Shown one piece after another: positions 21,398 through 32,620 of a stretch of 64,000 nt of DNA. The stretch is from Crotalaria pallida (lineage: Eukaryota; Streptophyta; Magnoliopsida; Fabales; Fabaceae), in contig CM075650.1 in assembly GCA_037953625.1 (NCBI GenBank), positions 46,566,206-46,630,205 on the forward strand. The letters run 5' to 3'. Each line of letters begins with the position of its first letter. Within the stretch, counting starts at the first letter, position 1. Made by a program: the position numbers and the translations under genes. The notes under the pieces were generated by a model. It saw only the letters and a list, made by a program, of their open reading frames with translations. It did no database searches and was not told the DNA's origin.

Positions 21398-22951
21398 TGT
21401 TGGCAATTCGGCAAGTGTACCGATCGCACAAGTAATAAAGAGTAAATAAAATTATCGTTCCACTCGGGGATTGCAAATTTTTTCTAATTTCTTTCACCTA
21501 ATTGCAATTACTATGTATAACTTGTATTGGTTTTGAGTTTAGAAACGAATGGAGAAAAGGTAGAATGAAACAATTCAGAAACTAAAAAGGTAATTAGAAG
21601 CAAATATGGAAAAGGTTAGGAACTTGGTTTCATTGTAGGATCAGGTTATTAATTATGAACATATGTTTTCCAATAAATCAAAAACCCCAGAAACAATAAA
21701 AGCTAGATCCCTCATGGCAATTATGTTTCTTACTAAACTTTACCCCTTAATCCCTTAAGTGAGTTCTAATTTATAAGAGTTATACAATTACCCAAAAGTA
21801 TTCCTATGAGTTGAATAATTATATTGTTTGGTTGAAAGGCCTAATCTTAATCCTAATTTTCCAATTAAGGTTCAGATTACCAAAGCAAAACATAAAGTCG
21901 CGAATTTTATGAATTGTAATTAAAACATAACCAATCAATTGATTTAAAAGGAAAAACTTTAATTCATAAATAAACAGCCAAATTAAGATCCATACAAATC
22001 CACCTTATTCCTAACAAGAGGTTCAATTATACATATTTAGAGAAGAAGAAGAAGGAATGGGAAAAACTAATCATCATAGACAATTATCAATTTACCCCCA
22101 AGAGATCTTCAATCTTCAAGTGGATCCCTCCATCAATGTTGATCTTCAATCCTTGTGCCTTGCCTCCTTGCTCTCAATTGCATAACAGCCTCTCTTCTCT
22201 AATCCTAATTTTTTTCTAATCTCTTATTTGGCTCTGAAAAGTCTACCAAACCTAAAGGAAAAACCTATATTTAAAGTCTAAAACTAATCCTAATTGAATT
22301 GATATGATAATATCCTATTAGAATAATCTAATCTTTAATAATCTTATCTACAAATAGAATTTATTATTAAAATCCTTCTAAATCCCTTATTTGTGTCTGA
22401 TAGCAACTTCGGCACTGATTTTGACCCCCAAGATGGACGAATTTGAGCAAGGCTATTACTGGAAAAGTTGTAGATATTTTCCTTAGCTTTAAAATGATAC
22501 CTAGATCGCCTCATTTGGATAAGCGTAGCTCAAGTTATGATCAAAATACCGAACAACGTCACTTTCACGCACTATGCGCGCCTGGGCGTGCAGACCAGCA
22601 CGCCTGGGCGCGCTATGTCTGATGCCCTCTGATTACCGCTGCACGCGCGCCTGGGCGCGCCATTCCCGCGCCTGGGCGTGCTGAGGAATTTTTGACTCCG
22701 TTTCTCTCCGTTCTTGTGCCATTTTCAAGGTCTTCTTATGCTCTTCTCAGCTCCAATAATATTTTCTCCAATTAAAGCTTCGAAATACCTGAAACATACC
22801 CAAAACGGATCAAAACGTTCAAAGGATTCTAATAAACTAAAAATTCCTAAAACTAATACAAAATACCTATATTTACAAGAGAAACAAGCTTAAACCCAAG
22901 CAAAAGGAAGTGAAATTAAGCCTTAAAACATCATATATTAGACCTTCATCA
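21398..22951 (-). mobile_element. Element L 3' LTR
   Basis: TGTTGGCAATTCGG ... CCTTCATCA. It contains a GC-rich cassette of GCGCCTGGGCG words (22561-22685) resembling those in C and D, although the LTRs are otherwise unrelated. No promoter motif is called. Confidence 0.92.
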
Positions 22952-22964
22952 CACCCCCAAACTT
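22952..22964 (-). other. Polypurine tract of element L
   Basis: Minus strand AAGTTTGGGGGTG next to the 3' LTR. Confidence 0.8.
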
Positions 22965-24468
22965 AGCATTTTGCATGTCCCAGGCAAAAGTAAAATAAAA
23001 AATTCATAAACTCAAGACTACCTTCTAAATCAAAATGTACAATACTTAATCTAAGACTTCGACTCATCAACACAGCCACATATTTACACAAGCTATTCAT
23101 ATATCAAAACCTGGTTAAAGAAACAAAATCAATCAGAACTCAGAACTAGTGAACACTCTCAACCTCTCAGTGTATATCTCCCATGTGTATCAAGGGTAAT
23201 AACAATTCACTCAAGTTCATACAATAGTTAAATGTTACCATAAGCTTGACCAGAGACCCAAATCTCCAATGAAATTATTAAAAACATGCACAAATCAAAA
23301 GGTCTTTATTTTGGTTGTAATGAGGTCATGGCTAAAAGTGTTAAGGTGGGATAAAAGAAAGAAAGGATGAAACTAAGGGCTAAATATATGAAATCAAACA
23401 ACATCCCTTAAAAATTATGAATGAGCAATGAATACAATTAAAACTCATACTCAACTCCAAAATCATCATCATCCTTCTTTTCTTTTCATTTTTTTTCTTC
23501 TATTCTCTTTCTTTCACATTTATTTCTTTTTCAATTTTTTTTTCTTGGAAGAGAAATAGAACTCATACACTTTTCACCGATTACTTTCACCTTTTCTTTC
23601 TATATTCCTCTCAATTGCTCATTCAAAATTCCCAAGGTACTAATAAAGAATATTTCAATAAATGCAGGGTACCAAAGAAAAATCATAATGTCATTAGGCT
23701 CAAAATGGGCAACTAAGGGAACATTATCAACACAAAACAGTTGAACGCCACAAAAACACATCCTAAGTGCCTTAATCATCTTAATGCATGCAATCAATTA
23801 TCAATCTCAAAATGGTCACCGGTCAAGTTCTAGAACACAAACTAAAGTGAACACACTCATCAAAGAATAGAGGTCTCAAATCAAAATAATTCAATAAATC
23901 ATATACCCCATCAAATAGGCTCAAAATCTCACTAAGCTAAAGTCAGTTCACTAATCTCAAGTTCTGAAAAACTTTGTCAAAATAACCAGATTTCAAGAAT
24001 ATTTACAACTCAACAAATAAATAACATGAATCAATGAGTCTAATCCTAAACTAAGTATATACACCTGTCATTAGAAAAATAATCCTAAGTCTAGAATAAT
24101 TACAAAACCTCTACATAAGACACAAACCAACACCAAAAATGGGATAAAAAAAATTCAGATCTAAAAACAAAATTTTATTTTGTATCCACTCCCCCAAACT
24201 TAAAGGTTGGCTTGTCCTCAAGCAAACTAAACTAAACATACCTAACTACAAAATAAAAATTTAAAAACAAAAAAACAAGGAGTTAGAGACTTCCCTTTGT
24301 AGCACAACATTCTCTCCTTATGCACAATGGAGGAGACTCCCCCAAACTTATTCACCTGTGTCACGTGAACAACTAAAAATAGTGCTAGAAGCACCTCATT
24401 AGCAGTTACATAAAGAAAGCTCCAACTCTTTATTCACTAACTAACTAAAAAAATAAAAACCTACACTA
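22965..24468 (-). mobile_element. Element L internal non-coding stretch
   Basis: About 1.5 kb between the polypurine tract and the ORF stop, AT-rich. It includes a pyrimidine-rich run (23465-23560) and a second CCCCCAAACTT word at 24190-24200 that resembles the polypurine tract. No coding potential I can support (a 65-residue ORF at 23600-23797 minus is too short). Confidence 0.6.
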
Positions 24469-25383
24469 CTATATAATTACAAAGAATCCACCAGGATCCC
24501 AAATTATATGGGTTAAATCCCATGTGATGCAACAATAACAAGTTATTCCCACATCCCATGGGACAACCTTTGGATGATAGTGGAGTAAGGAAGTTTTAAA
24601 AATGAGTTCAATCCCACCAGGGTCAAAAGGTGCATTCCTTACTCCATGCATCATCTCAGACAAGTTATTTCTTTTCCCATTCATGAAGGTGTTAATTCCA
24701 TGCATTAGGAAAACTACCTTTCCATGCTCCCTATTGTTCATCAATGATTTAGATTGATTTTTAGATTTTTCATGAAAGCACAGAGGTTGAATATAGTGGA
24801 AAAATTTTGAGTCATCCAAGCATGCAATAGATTTGACCAAATTTTCAATTGCTAGAAATTCATCATGCAAGGGTTGATCAAATTTTTCTACCATATTCAA
24901 ACCTTCTAAAGTTTTATTTCGGTCCTCTTCCTCAAACTCATTATGCACATTCTCATCTATTTGCTCCTCCATAGGGGTTTCATCATTGGTCACATCCATC
25001 ACCACCACTTTTTCCTCTCTTTGAAGAGAGTCAAAAATTGTTGGTGATGCTTGTGACTCTTCATCTAATGGCTTTGAAATGTGTTCAACTTTGATTTCAA
25101 GGTTCCTTGAATTGGAACCTTGAATCGGGTAATAGGTCCTGAATTCTTCAATAAATTCTTTAGTGTTTTGAGCACATTTCTCTAAAGTTATTTCCCATGG
25201 AGCTTTCTCCACGGGAATTGGCTCTAAAAAAAAAATTTCATTAGCTGTAGTTTCTAATTTCTCTAAAGCGATTTTTAATGAAGTTTTCCTATAACTTATG
25301 TTTTGTGCATAATAGTATGGAGAATAAGGATCCGAAATAAATCTATCACAATCAAAATCATTATTAAAACTATAGTTAGACAT
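24469..25383 (-). CDS. Unknown protein of element L, 304 residues
   Basis: I do not recognise this protein. The first in-frame ATG is at 25383 (MSNYSFNNDFDCDRF), about 65 bases inside the primer site, which is the usual place for a gag start. It is acidic overall, with glutamate-rich stretches (for example DENVHNEFEEEDRN), no zinc knuckle and no D-S/T-G protease or reverse transcriptase motif. The C terminus is rich in aromatic and hydrophobic residues. It might be a diverged or truncated gag leader or a captured sequence. The frame is open to the stop at 24469, so either it is recent or it is maintained. Confidence 0.5.
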   Translation of the reverse strand: MSNYSFNNDFDCDRFISDPYSPYYYAQNISYRKTSLKIALEKLETTANEIFFLEPIPVEKAPWEITLEKCAQNTKEFIEEFRTYYPIQGSNSRNLEIKVEHISKPLDEESQASPTIFDSLQREEKVVVMDVTNDETPMEEQIDENVHNEFEEEDRNKTLEGLNMVEKFDQPLHDEFLAIENLVKSIACLDDSKFFHYIQPLCFHEKSKNQSKSLMNNREHGKVVFLMHGINTFMNGKRNNLSEMMHGVRNAPFDPGGIELIFKTSLLHYHPKVVPWDVGITCYCCITWDLTHIIWDPGGFFVII

Positions 25384-25447
25384 GAAAAGGAACAAGTTAC
25401 ACAAGTAATTACAAAAAAGTACCGAAAAAAATAGAATCGAATTTCAA

Positions 25448-25465
25448 TCCCCGGCAACGGCGCCA
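25448..25465 (-). other. Primer-binding site of element L (tRNA-Asp)
   Basis: Minus strand TGGCGCCGTTGCCGGGGA, the complement of the 3' end of plant tRNA-Asp, six bases from the LTR. Confidence 0.92.
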
Positions 25466-25471
25466 AAAACT

Positions 25472-27013
25472 TGTTGGCAATTCGGCAAGTGTACCATCGC
25501 ACAAGTAATAAAGAGTATGTAAAATTATCGTTCCACTCGGGGATTGCAAATTGTTTCTAATTTCTTTCACCTAATTGCAATTACTATGTATAACTTGTAT
25601 TGGTTTTGAGTTTAGAAAGGAATGGAGAAAAGGTAGAATGAAACAATTCAGAAACTAAAAAGGTAATTAGAAGCAAATATGGAAAAGGTTAGGAACTTGG
25701 TTTCATTGTAGGATCAGGTTATTAATTATGAACATATGTTTTCCAATAAATCAAAAACCCCAGAAACAATAAAAGCTAAATCCCTCATGGCAATTATGTT
25801 TCTTACTAAACTTTACCCCTTAATCCCTTAAGTGAATTCTAATTTATAAGAGTTATACAATTATCCAAAAGTATTCCTACAAGTTGAATAATTATATTGT
25901 TTGGTTGAAAGGCCTAATCTTAATCCTAATTTTCCAATTAAGGTTCAGATTACCAAAGCAAAACATAAAGTCGCGAATTCTATGAATTGTAATTAAAACA
26001 CAACCAATCAATTGATTTAAAAGGAAAAATATTAATTCATAAATAAACAGCCAAATTAAGATCCATACAAATCCACCTTTTTCCTAACAAGAGGTTCAAT
26101 TATACATATTTAGAGAAGAAGAAGAAGGAATGGGAAAAACTAATCATCATAGACAATAATCAATTTACCCCCAAGAGATCTCCAATCTTCAAGTGGATCC
26201 CTCCATCAATGTTGATCTTCAATCCTTGTGCCTTGCCTCCTTACTCTCAATTTCATAACAGCCTCTCTTCTCTAATCCTAATTTTATTCTAATATCTTAT
26301 TTGGCTCTGAAAATTCTACCAAACGTAAAGGAAAAACCTATATTTAAATTCTAAAACTAATCCTAATTGAATTGATATGATAATATCCTATTAGAATAAT
26401 CTAATATTTAATAATCTTATCTACAAATAGAATTTATTATTAAAATCCTTCTAAATCCCGTATTTGTGTCTGACAGCAACTTCGGCACTGATTTTGACCC
26501 CCAAGATGGACGAATATGAGCAAGGCTATTTCTGGAAAAGTTGTATATCTTTTCCTTAGCTTTAAAATGATACCTAAGTCGCCTCATTTGGATTAGCGTA
26601 GCTCAAGTTATGATCAAAATACCGAACAACGTCACTTTAACGCACTATGCGCGCTTGGGCGTGCAGACCAGCACGCCTGGGCGTGCTATGTCTGATGCCC
26701 TCTGATTACCGCTGCACGAACGCCTGGGCGCGCCATTCCCGCGCCTGGGCGTGCTGACTCCGTTTCTCTCCGTTCTTGTGCCATTTTCAAGGGCTTCTTA
26801 TGCTCTTCTCAGCTCCAATAATATTTTCTCCAATTAAAGCTCCGAAATACCTGAAACATACCCAAAACGGATCAAAACGTTCAAAGGATTCTAATGAACT
26901 AAAAATTCCTAAAACTAATACAAAATACCTATATTTACAAGAGAAACAAGCTAAAACCCAAGCAAAAGGAAGTGAAATTAAGCCTTAAAACATCATATAT
27001 TAGACCTTCATCA
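25472..27013 (-). mobile_element. Element L 5' LTR
   Basis: Homologous to 21398-22951 throughout. The GC-rich cassette lies at 26640-26757. A few small indels explain the 12-bp length difference. Confidence 0.92.
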
Positions 27014-27018
27014 ATTTG

Positions 27019-27913
27019 AAACAGTGAGATCCATTCTATATTCAGTTTCAAAGCATTGAAATTCATTTTAAATATTATCAAACTTAAACGTCAAATGATT
27101 CCTTGCATTAATACCATTATAGTAGGGAATCAATTGGTCTCTTGATAGCAGCATCGTTTCATAAAAAGTTTTCAAAGTAGTCTTTATACTTAAAACAGTT
27201 TCGACATTTACATTTTGGTCACCTTCACAACAATAGTAAATATCATCAAAATACACAAGTTATCATTTAGGCGAACACAAGACAGCACTTAGCATCATAC
27301 ATATATATAGATATATATATATATCGATCATACGTCCTAGCTCTAAGCAATCGCCTAGGGTTTTCAAGCACTTAATTGCTTAGACCTAAACCAACACTAT
27401 GTACTATCTTAGGGTTTCTTACTTTCTATTCTATGCACATAAATTCTAGCAACTATCACAGCTAACTAGAATTCCTACACTAGCTAAAACTCTTATCTTA
27501 ATACCAGACAACTCTCACTACACTTCCGCTGCGCAACTCTGGTTCTAAAGTGTCCATGCATACGGAGACTTATGACAATGACCTCTAATCCTCTTAAATT
27601 TGGGATCTTACTAAATTCCCAAAATACTCGCCGAAACTCAAGGACAGGATGATGATATCCCCCATTATGTGTACACTTGAGGTGATCAGGCTCAACCATA
27701 CCTCATATCGGTGATAAGACCATTCTCATCTCACTTAAGTTTTAAACATGTAGCCTATTAGTTTTAAAACATTGAAACCTTGTTTTGTGTGTCACATTTA
27801 GAATTGGCTTACCTGGCGCGAAACTAAAGATCACTTCCTCCCGGTGGGGTAGCAACTTAGTGCTCTAGCCCGTTGGGGTATTGTTTTCCTTAGTCTCATC
27901 ATCCATCCACTGC
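27019..27913 (-). mobile_element. Element C internal region, part 2 (non-coding)
   Basis: Continues C between L and the CACTA element. AT repeats at 27299-27325. No supported ORF. The ATTTG join to 21397 matches continuous sequence in D near 36327. Confidence 0.65.
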
Positions 27914-27944
27914 TAACACTACTACAATATTTGTTAATTGAAGG

Positions 27945-28140
27945 CGGTATTTTAAGGGCGGTTCCATTAAGGAACAACCCTCTTTAGTTGAAATGCTTTA
28001 AAGAGAAGGGTTATTTATCCTAACCAGCCTAAAAAAATTAATTTTTAAGGGCTGTTCCGCTCAGGAACCTCCTTTGTTTAGCAAATTTAAAATCCAAAGC
28101 ATTATTGAAGAGGGTTGATTTGTTGAACTGCCCTCTTAAA
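27945..28140. repeat. Left subterminal repeats of M
   Basis: Several copies in both orientations of GGGCGGTTCC/GGAACNNCCCTC-type words, the presumed transposase-binding array. Confidence 0.8.
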
Positions 28141-28149
28141 CCTTGAATT

Positions 28150-28570
28150 AAAAAAAAGGGAAAATAAAATCACGCCATTGTTTCACTACTCAACACTCGA
28201 AGCAGAGAACATAAGAGAAGTCGCGCCTTCAACCTCGCCGCTCTAGCCACCAAACCCCATCACAAAACAGAAGAGGGAAAAGGAAGCCGCCACCGCCATT
28301 AAGATTCACCGCTGCCGTCACCTCCACTCTTCGAAGCAGAGAACGAAGCATGGAAGACCGGCCACCGCCACCACATCGAAGCAGAGAACGAAGGCCATCA
28401 ACGCAGTGGTTCATCTTCTTCGTTTCACTCCGCCGTCTCATCTTCGGTTCGCGATCGTCTTCTCTGGTTCTTCCACCGTCGCAGTTCTTCTCCTCTTTGG
28501 TTTGTCTTCATTTCTGCCGGTTCGTACACCACCGTACGGTTCGCTGGTTAGTACACCACCGTGATTGAGA
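28150..28570 (+). other. Leader-like captured sequence in M
   Basis: GC-richer stretch with the word TCGAAGCAGAGAACGAAG repeated (about 28335 and 28376) and proline/arginine-rich short ORFs in several frames. It resembles a 5' UTR or first exon of a plant gene. Source gene not recognised. Confidence 0.35.
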
Positions 28571-28741
28571 ACAAAAAACCCTAATCCGTGAGTTCTTTTA
28601 CAAATATACCTTATTCCTTATTCTTAATTCAATTCTATAAAATTGGGAATAGAAAACCCTAATATGAGTTTTAGTTTATGATTTGTTTGGTAATTTTAGT
28701 TTTATTCCCTAATTTTCGTTTTTGGTATAGGAGATTCTGGA

Positions 28742-28972
28742 TTAAATTGAATCAAGGATGAATTTCAATGTGTTTGCTTGTTGAGGGATCTCAATTTGAT
28801 AGTTCCACCATGATAAGATGTTACACAAAATTTTCCTTGAGAAATAACACTGCAGGAATAGGAGCTCACTCGTTTCCTTTTCCTTATCACAGAACAGGCA
28901 GTTTGATTCTGCTTCTAGTGTTGACACTACACCTATGTGATGAAAAGCCAAACTGAATGAGGAATGATGCAA
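28742..28972 (-). pseudogene. LINE fragment: zinc-binding domain of a reverse transcriptase
   Basis: A 76-residue minus-strand ORF with the pattern CLFCDKEKETSELLFLQCYF followed by KILCNILSWWNYQ. This matches the zf-RVT domain (C-x2-C ... E-x-L-F-x2-C) at the C terminus of plant non-LTR retrotransposon ORF2. Nothing else of the LINE is visible, so it is a captured or inserted remnant inside M. Confidence 0.65.
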
Positions 28973-29584
28973 CCTTCTTTAATGTATAATTCATCAGCAC
29001 CTGCAACAAAAACATGCGTGCAATTTCACAAAACAATTTGCAGTTGTATCTTTCTGCTTGTATTCATTATGCTTATTCATTTGACAACTTAATTAATTTG
29101 CATTACACTGAAGGTGAAATTTTAAAAGTATCAAATTTGGTCAAAGCAAAGAAGTCACTGTACAAGTCTCTGTTAAATTTGTTTGAATGAAAATCTGATA
29201 TTTGCCTTTTATTACTTATTACTTATTAGTGTGTTGTGTTGGTTATGATGTTTACAGCTTGCTCTTTCAAACTTTACTGGTTATTGGACAAAAACACTTA
29301 TGTTGTGTTTTGCTTTCATTTGATTTTGAATTTCACATTACTGAGTTTTTGTGTTTATGTGTTAGTGACTGATTTTTGTGTTTAATGCATATAGTTCTTG
29401 GAGATATTTGATATCTTAGGTTTATTAGATTATTTTGTGTCTACATAGTGATGGAGTATGTTTAGAAACACTTATTTCCAAAATTTGTTTCCAGTCCTGC
29501 CAGAACTTTTTTTCTTAGTTTTCAGATTTTGTAGCCAGCAAACATACATTTAATAATTGAATTAGATGTTTATTCTTATGTCAT

Positions 29585-30094
29585 AATATTCTCATTGTTG
29601 TTGGGTTGTGTGAGGGCGGAGAACTTCTTGACAGAATTTTAGATAGGTAAAACTGAAGGCTTATCTTTAATTTGCTATCCTTTCCTTTTTAGTCCCTCCA
29701 TTATTTCATCATAAAAGTTTGGTTTTGACTAGCATGATTATAATTGGATTCTTTTAATTGCTTGTTAAAGAGGTGGAAGATACCTAGAGGATTACGCTAA
29801 AGCTATTATTGTACAAATTATAGTCGTGGTTTCCTGTTGTCATCTTCAAGGAGTTGTTCATCGTGTTCTTAAACCAGAGGTATGATATTGAGAAGTTGTG
29901 AACATCTTAGAATAATTTGGTCATGCCTTTAATTGAGTAAGCGATTTTTTGCTTGTATAATTACCTATCAAGTCTATTACATGTCTTCACTCTGGATGTT
30001 TTGCCTACTTTGCAGAATTTTCTTTTTGTCTCAAAAGAGGAGAATGCTGCGATGAAAGTTATTGATTTTGGTCTATCTGATTTTGTTAGGACAG
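29585..30094 (+). pseudogene. Captured CDPK-related kinase (CRK) fragment, three exons
   Basis: Three colinear exon pieces with intact splice sites. Exon a ends at 29646 (LCEGGELLDRIL, donor GT at 29647). Exon b is 29771-29879 (GGRYLEDYAKAIIVQI ... CHLQGVVHRVLKPE, donor GT at 29880). Exon c is 30016-30094 (NFLFVSKEENAAMKVIDF then GLSDFVR, donor GT at 30095). Intron phases match across the joins. This is the middle of a CDPK-related (CRK-type) kinase domain from the hinge to the DFG segment. The catalytic HRD triad reads HRV, so aspartate is lost, while DFG is kept. The ATP-binding loop, C-lobe and regulatory part are absent, so no active kinase can be made. Introns show capture from genomic DNA, not from cDNA. 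Confidence 0.85.
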
Positions 30095-31490
30095 GTAATT
30101 TGCTAAACTAACCTTATATAGCCAGTATTAAGTGTTATAAGAAAACATATCCAAGTTGCTAGCTTTCTCATATTTAACATCTTAGTTTTAGTTTTTAGTT
30201 TATAAATTCATCCAAACTGCGGGAGAACAAACAAGGAATTAAATATCACATGGTTTTGTGCAATGTGGTTAACGCTTTTAGATTTTGTAAAACTTAAATT
30301 GTGTCCAACTTCCTTGTCAATTTTCCCACCAACATTTTTTACCTTCCTATTTTCACTTTCCATTTTGTACCTTTCACTCCTATTGTTGAACAATGCCTTA
30401 AGGGCACTCTTAGCATTTTCCTTATTTAAAATATATTTTCTCTCACTACTGCAATTTTGTTAATTGAAGGCCATCAACGCCGCCATCGTCCTCTTGCCCT
30501 CCTTTCTAAGCAAGCAATCCTTATGATTCTCTCATTCTCTCATTTTGATTCTCGATTTAGGGTTTTGTATTTTTGATTATCCGATTATCAACTAATAACT
30601 AAATGCTTGGCTTGGTATACCATAGGTCAAAGTACTGTTTGATAAAAAAGGAATATTGGATGAGGAGAACAAAAGCTTAGCGAGGCATTGCATGGAAAGG
30701 AACCATCTTGGTTCTAGTGGTAAACTTACCAGCAGTATATCTGCCAAGGTAGGTAAGTTCTAGGAGAGAATCAAGTTTTGTTATCTTGTAGCACTTGTAT
30801 GTGCTTATCGAATTTGGTGCTGCAAATGGAATTTCATTCTGTTTTTTTTTTCTGTGCTTATGATATGTTTTCATCTGGAGGGACTTGGCTCCTAGGTCTC
30901 GTATGCATCTTATGCTTTCATCCGCCCTCTCCATTAATTTCTTCATTTGTTCATAACTTTTTTATGTTTGTTTGGATTTTGCAGTCAAACAAGAGAAAGT
31001 CTAGTCCGAGGACAAGTAGCCAATGGAGAGGAAGATTAATTTCGATGATATGGATTCAGCAAGACAACCATTGTCACACTCATTCATGCTTTAGTACAAC
31101 ATGCTACACTTACATTATATAATGAAGTCAATTGATTATGGTTTATGCTCTAGTACCCTCTTATTTCAAGGTGTTATGTCTTGTGTATTGTTATATCTGA
31201 TGGGGGTACTGTATTTCTAGGTGTTTTTCTTCTTTTTTTGTTTTGTTTTTCTTTGCTCAGTTGGTGGTAAATCTCTTACTGCTGAGCTGGGTGTCTTTTA
31301 ATAAAATTTTCTCTTATAAAAAAAATTGGTTGGATTAAACGTCTTGTATTATATGTTTTTTAGAACTAATATGTATGGTATTGCGATAATTATTTATTTA
31401 TGTCAATGCAAAATAATGCAAACAGAGAAATTAAAAATTTAGACATTAGTTCTATAATTGAAAAATCCAAAAAAGAAATAGCTATTAAAA
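30095..31490 (+). other. Remaining interior of M
   Basis: AT-rich intron-like sequence, then a leader-like stretch (30468-30560, including GGCCATCAACGCCGCCATCG) and an ORF-bearing stretch (30677-31122) whose translations I do not recognise. TTTTTGCAG at 30977-30985 before a short open stretch (SNKRKSSPRTSSQWRGR) looks like a splice acceptor, so another captured exon is possible. Confidence 0.35.
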
Positions 31491-31494
31491 AAAA

Positions 31495-31760
31495 GAGGGC
31501 GATTCTTAAAACACAATCTAGTTAAAAAAATTGTAAAGAAGGAGGTTATTTAAATTAAAAAGGACAGTTCCGAACTGCCCTCTTTAAATAAAAAATGGGA
31601 ACAACCCTCTTTTTTAAAGGAGGTTATTTTAAAAAAAAAAAAAGGTGGTTCCGAACCGCCCTCTTTAAAAAAAAGAGGGCGGTTCCGAACTGCCCTCATT
31701 AAAATAGTACTTTTAATGGCAATAGATTTAAGGGGGGTTCGGAACCGCCCTCTCTTAGGT
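31495..31760. repeat. Right subterminal repeats of M
   Basis: About six copies in both orientations of AGGGCGGTTCCGAAC-type words, matching the left array. Confidence 0.85.
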
Positions 31761-31800
31761 TAAATAACCTCCTTCAAAAGGCTTTTTTGTAGTAGTGTAA

Positions 31801-31850
31801 ATATGACTCATTGATTCCCACAAGATTTCAGGTTTGCATGGTAAGCTTCA
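31801..31850 (-). mobile_element. Element C internal region, part 3 (non-coding)
   Basis: Short stretch between M and D. It ends with TSD CTTCA (31846-31850). Confidence 0.7.
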
Positions 31851-32324
31851 TGTAACACCCCGATTTTATTATGAATAATAATAAATAACGTTTAAAAATA
31901 AATATAGGACTTTAAATTTTCTTTTACAAATCAGAGTTCACAAATAACGTTGGGGGCTTTCAATTACAATATAATATAATACACATTGAGTTCCTTTCTT
32001 TCGACTGATCCGCTGAGCACCCTGATCTCCAAGTTCCTTGCTCATACACCTAAAATATTAACCACATAAGGGTGAGACCTTTTCACAACACAGTGAATCA
32101 GAAGATAATTTAAAGCTCATAATATAAACTCAAGAATAACAATCAAATCAAGTCAGGGATCAACCAATTCATTTCATTCCCATTTCCTTATACATTCCCT
32201 TTTTATCCATTTTCCATTATCCCTTTTTCCTTTCCTAAATCCTTTCCATTGCCATGTTCATTATTTATTCCCTTTAATTCCTTTATCAATTCTACTTTCA
32301 TTTTCTTTATTCATTTTCCATTAT

Positions 32325-32620
32325 GTGTAACCTCAGTCAAAGATCTACACCTTACCATCGCGTGTAACCCCAAACAGAGATCTACACACGGTGTATGCAA
32401 CCACAAACAGTGATCTGCATACACTGTGTATGCAACCACAGACAATGATCTGCATACACTCCATCTCGTTTATGTAACCTCAAGCAGAGATCTACATAAA
32501 CTTTCCTTTTTACTTTTTACCTTTTCATTATTCATTTTCCATTAATGTGTGTAATCCCAAGCAGAGATCTACACACAGTGTAAGCAACCACAGACAGTGA
32601 TCTGCAAACACTTCCATTTT
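32325..32620. repeat. Hairpin repeats in D LTR
   Basis: About seven units of GTGTATGCAACCACA + AGTGATCTGCATACAC type, each an imperfect inverted repeat. It occupies the same relative place as the GTATGCATCC minisatellite of the C LTR but has a different sequence. Second copy at about 38665-38955. Confidence 0.8.

Larger units (their letters stand above)
21398..27013 (-). mobile_element. Element L: non-autonomous LTR retrotransposon with tRNA-Asp primer site
   Basis: TSD ATTTG (21393-21397, 27014-27018). LTRs at 21398-22951 (1554 bp) and 25472-27013 (1542 bp) are highly similar. The internal region 22952-25471 has a minus-strand polypurine tract, one 304-codon ORF and a tRNA-Asp primer site. 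The primer type occurs in Tat/Ogre and Athila lineages of Ty3/gypsy, but no pol is present, so the lineage is open. Confidence 0.92.
27917..31797. mobile_element. Element M: CACTA (EnSpm/CMC) DNA transposon carrying captured gene fragments
   Basis: Ends CACTACTACAA (27917) and TTGTAGTAGTG (31797) are perfect inverted repeats, with 3-bp TSD TAA (27914-27916, 31798-31800), the CACTA hallmarks. Both ends carry subterminal repeats. The 3.9 kb has no recognisable transposase, so it is non-autonomous. It contains fragments of a CDPK-related kinase and a LINE, plus 5'-leader-like sequence, so it behaves as a gene-capturing Pack-CACTA. Confidence 0.95.

Noticed and set aside
25448..25465. Possible tRNA-Asp gene
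   Set aside because: Only the 18 bases complementary to the tRNA 3' end are present, next to an LTR, so it is a primer-binding site.
28229..28568. Proline/arginine-rich ORFs of about 70 codons in the CACTA element
   Set aside because: No recognisable domain and both strands are open. Kept only as leader-like captured sequence.
29771..30094. A functional protein kinase gene
   Set aside because: Only the middle of the kinase domain is present, the HRD aspartate is changed, and there is no start, ATP-binding loop or C-lobe.
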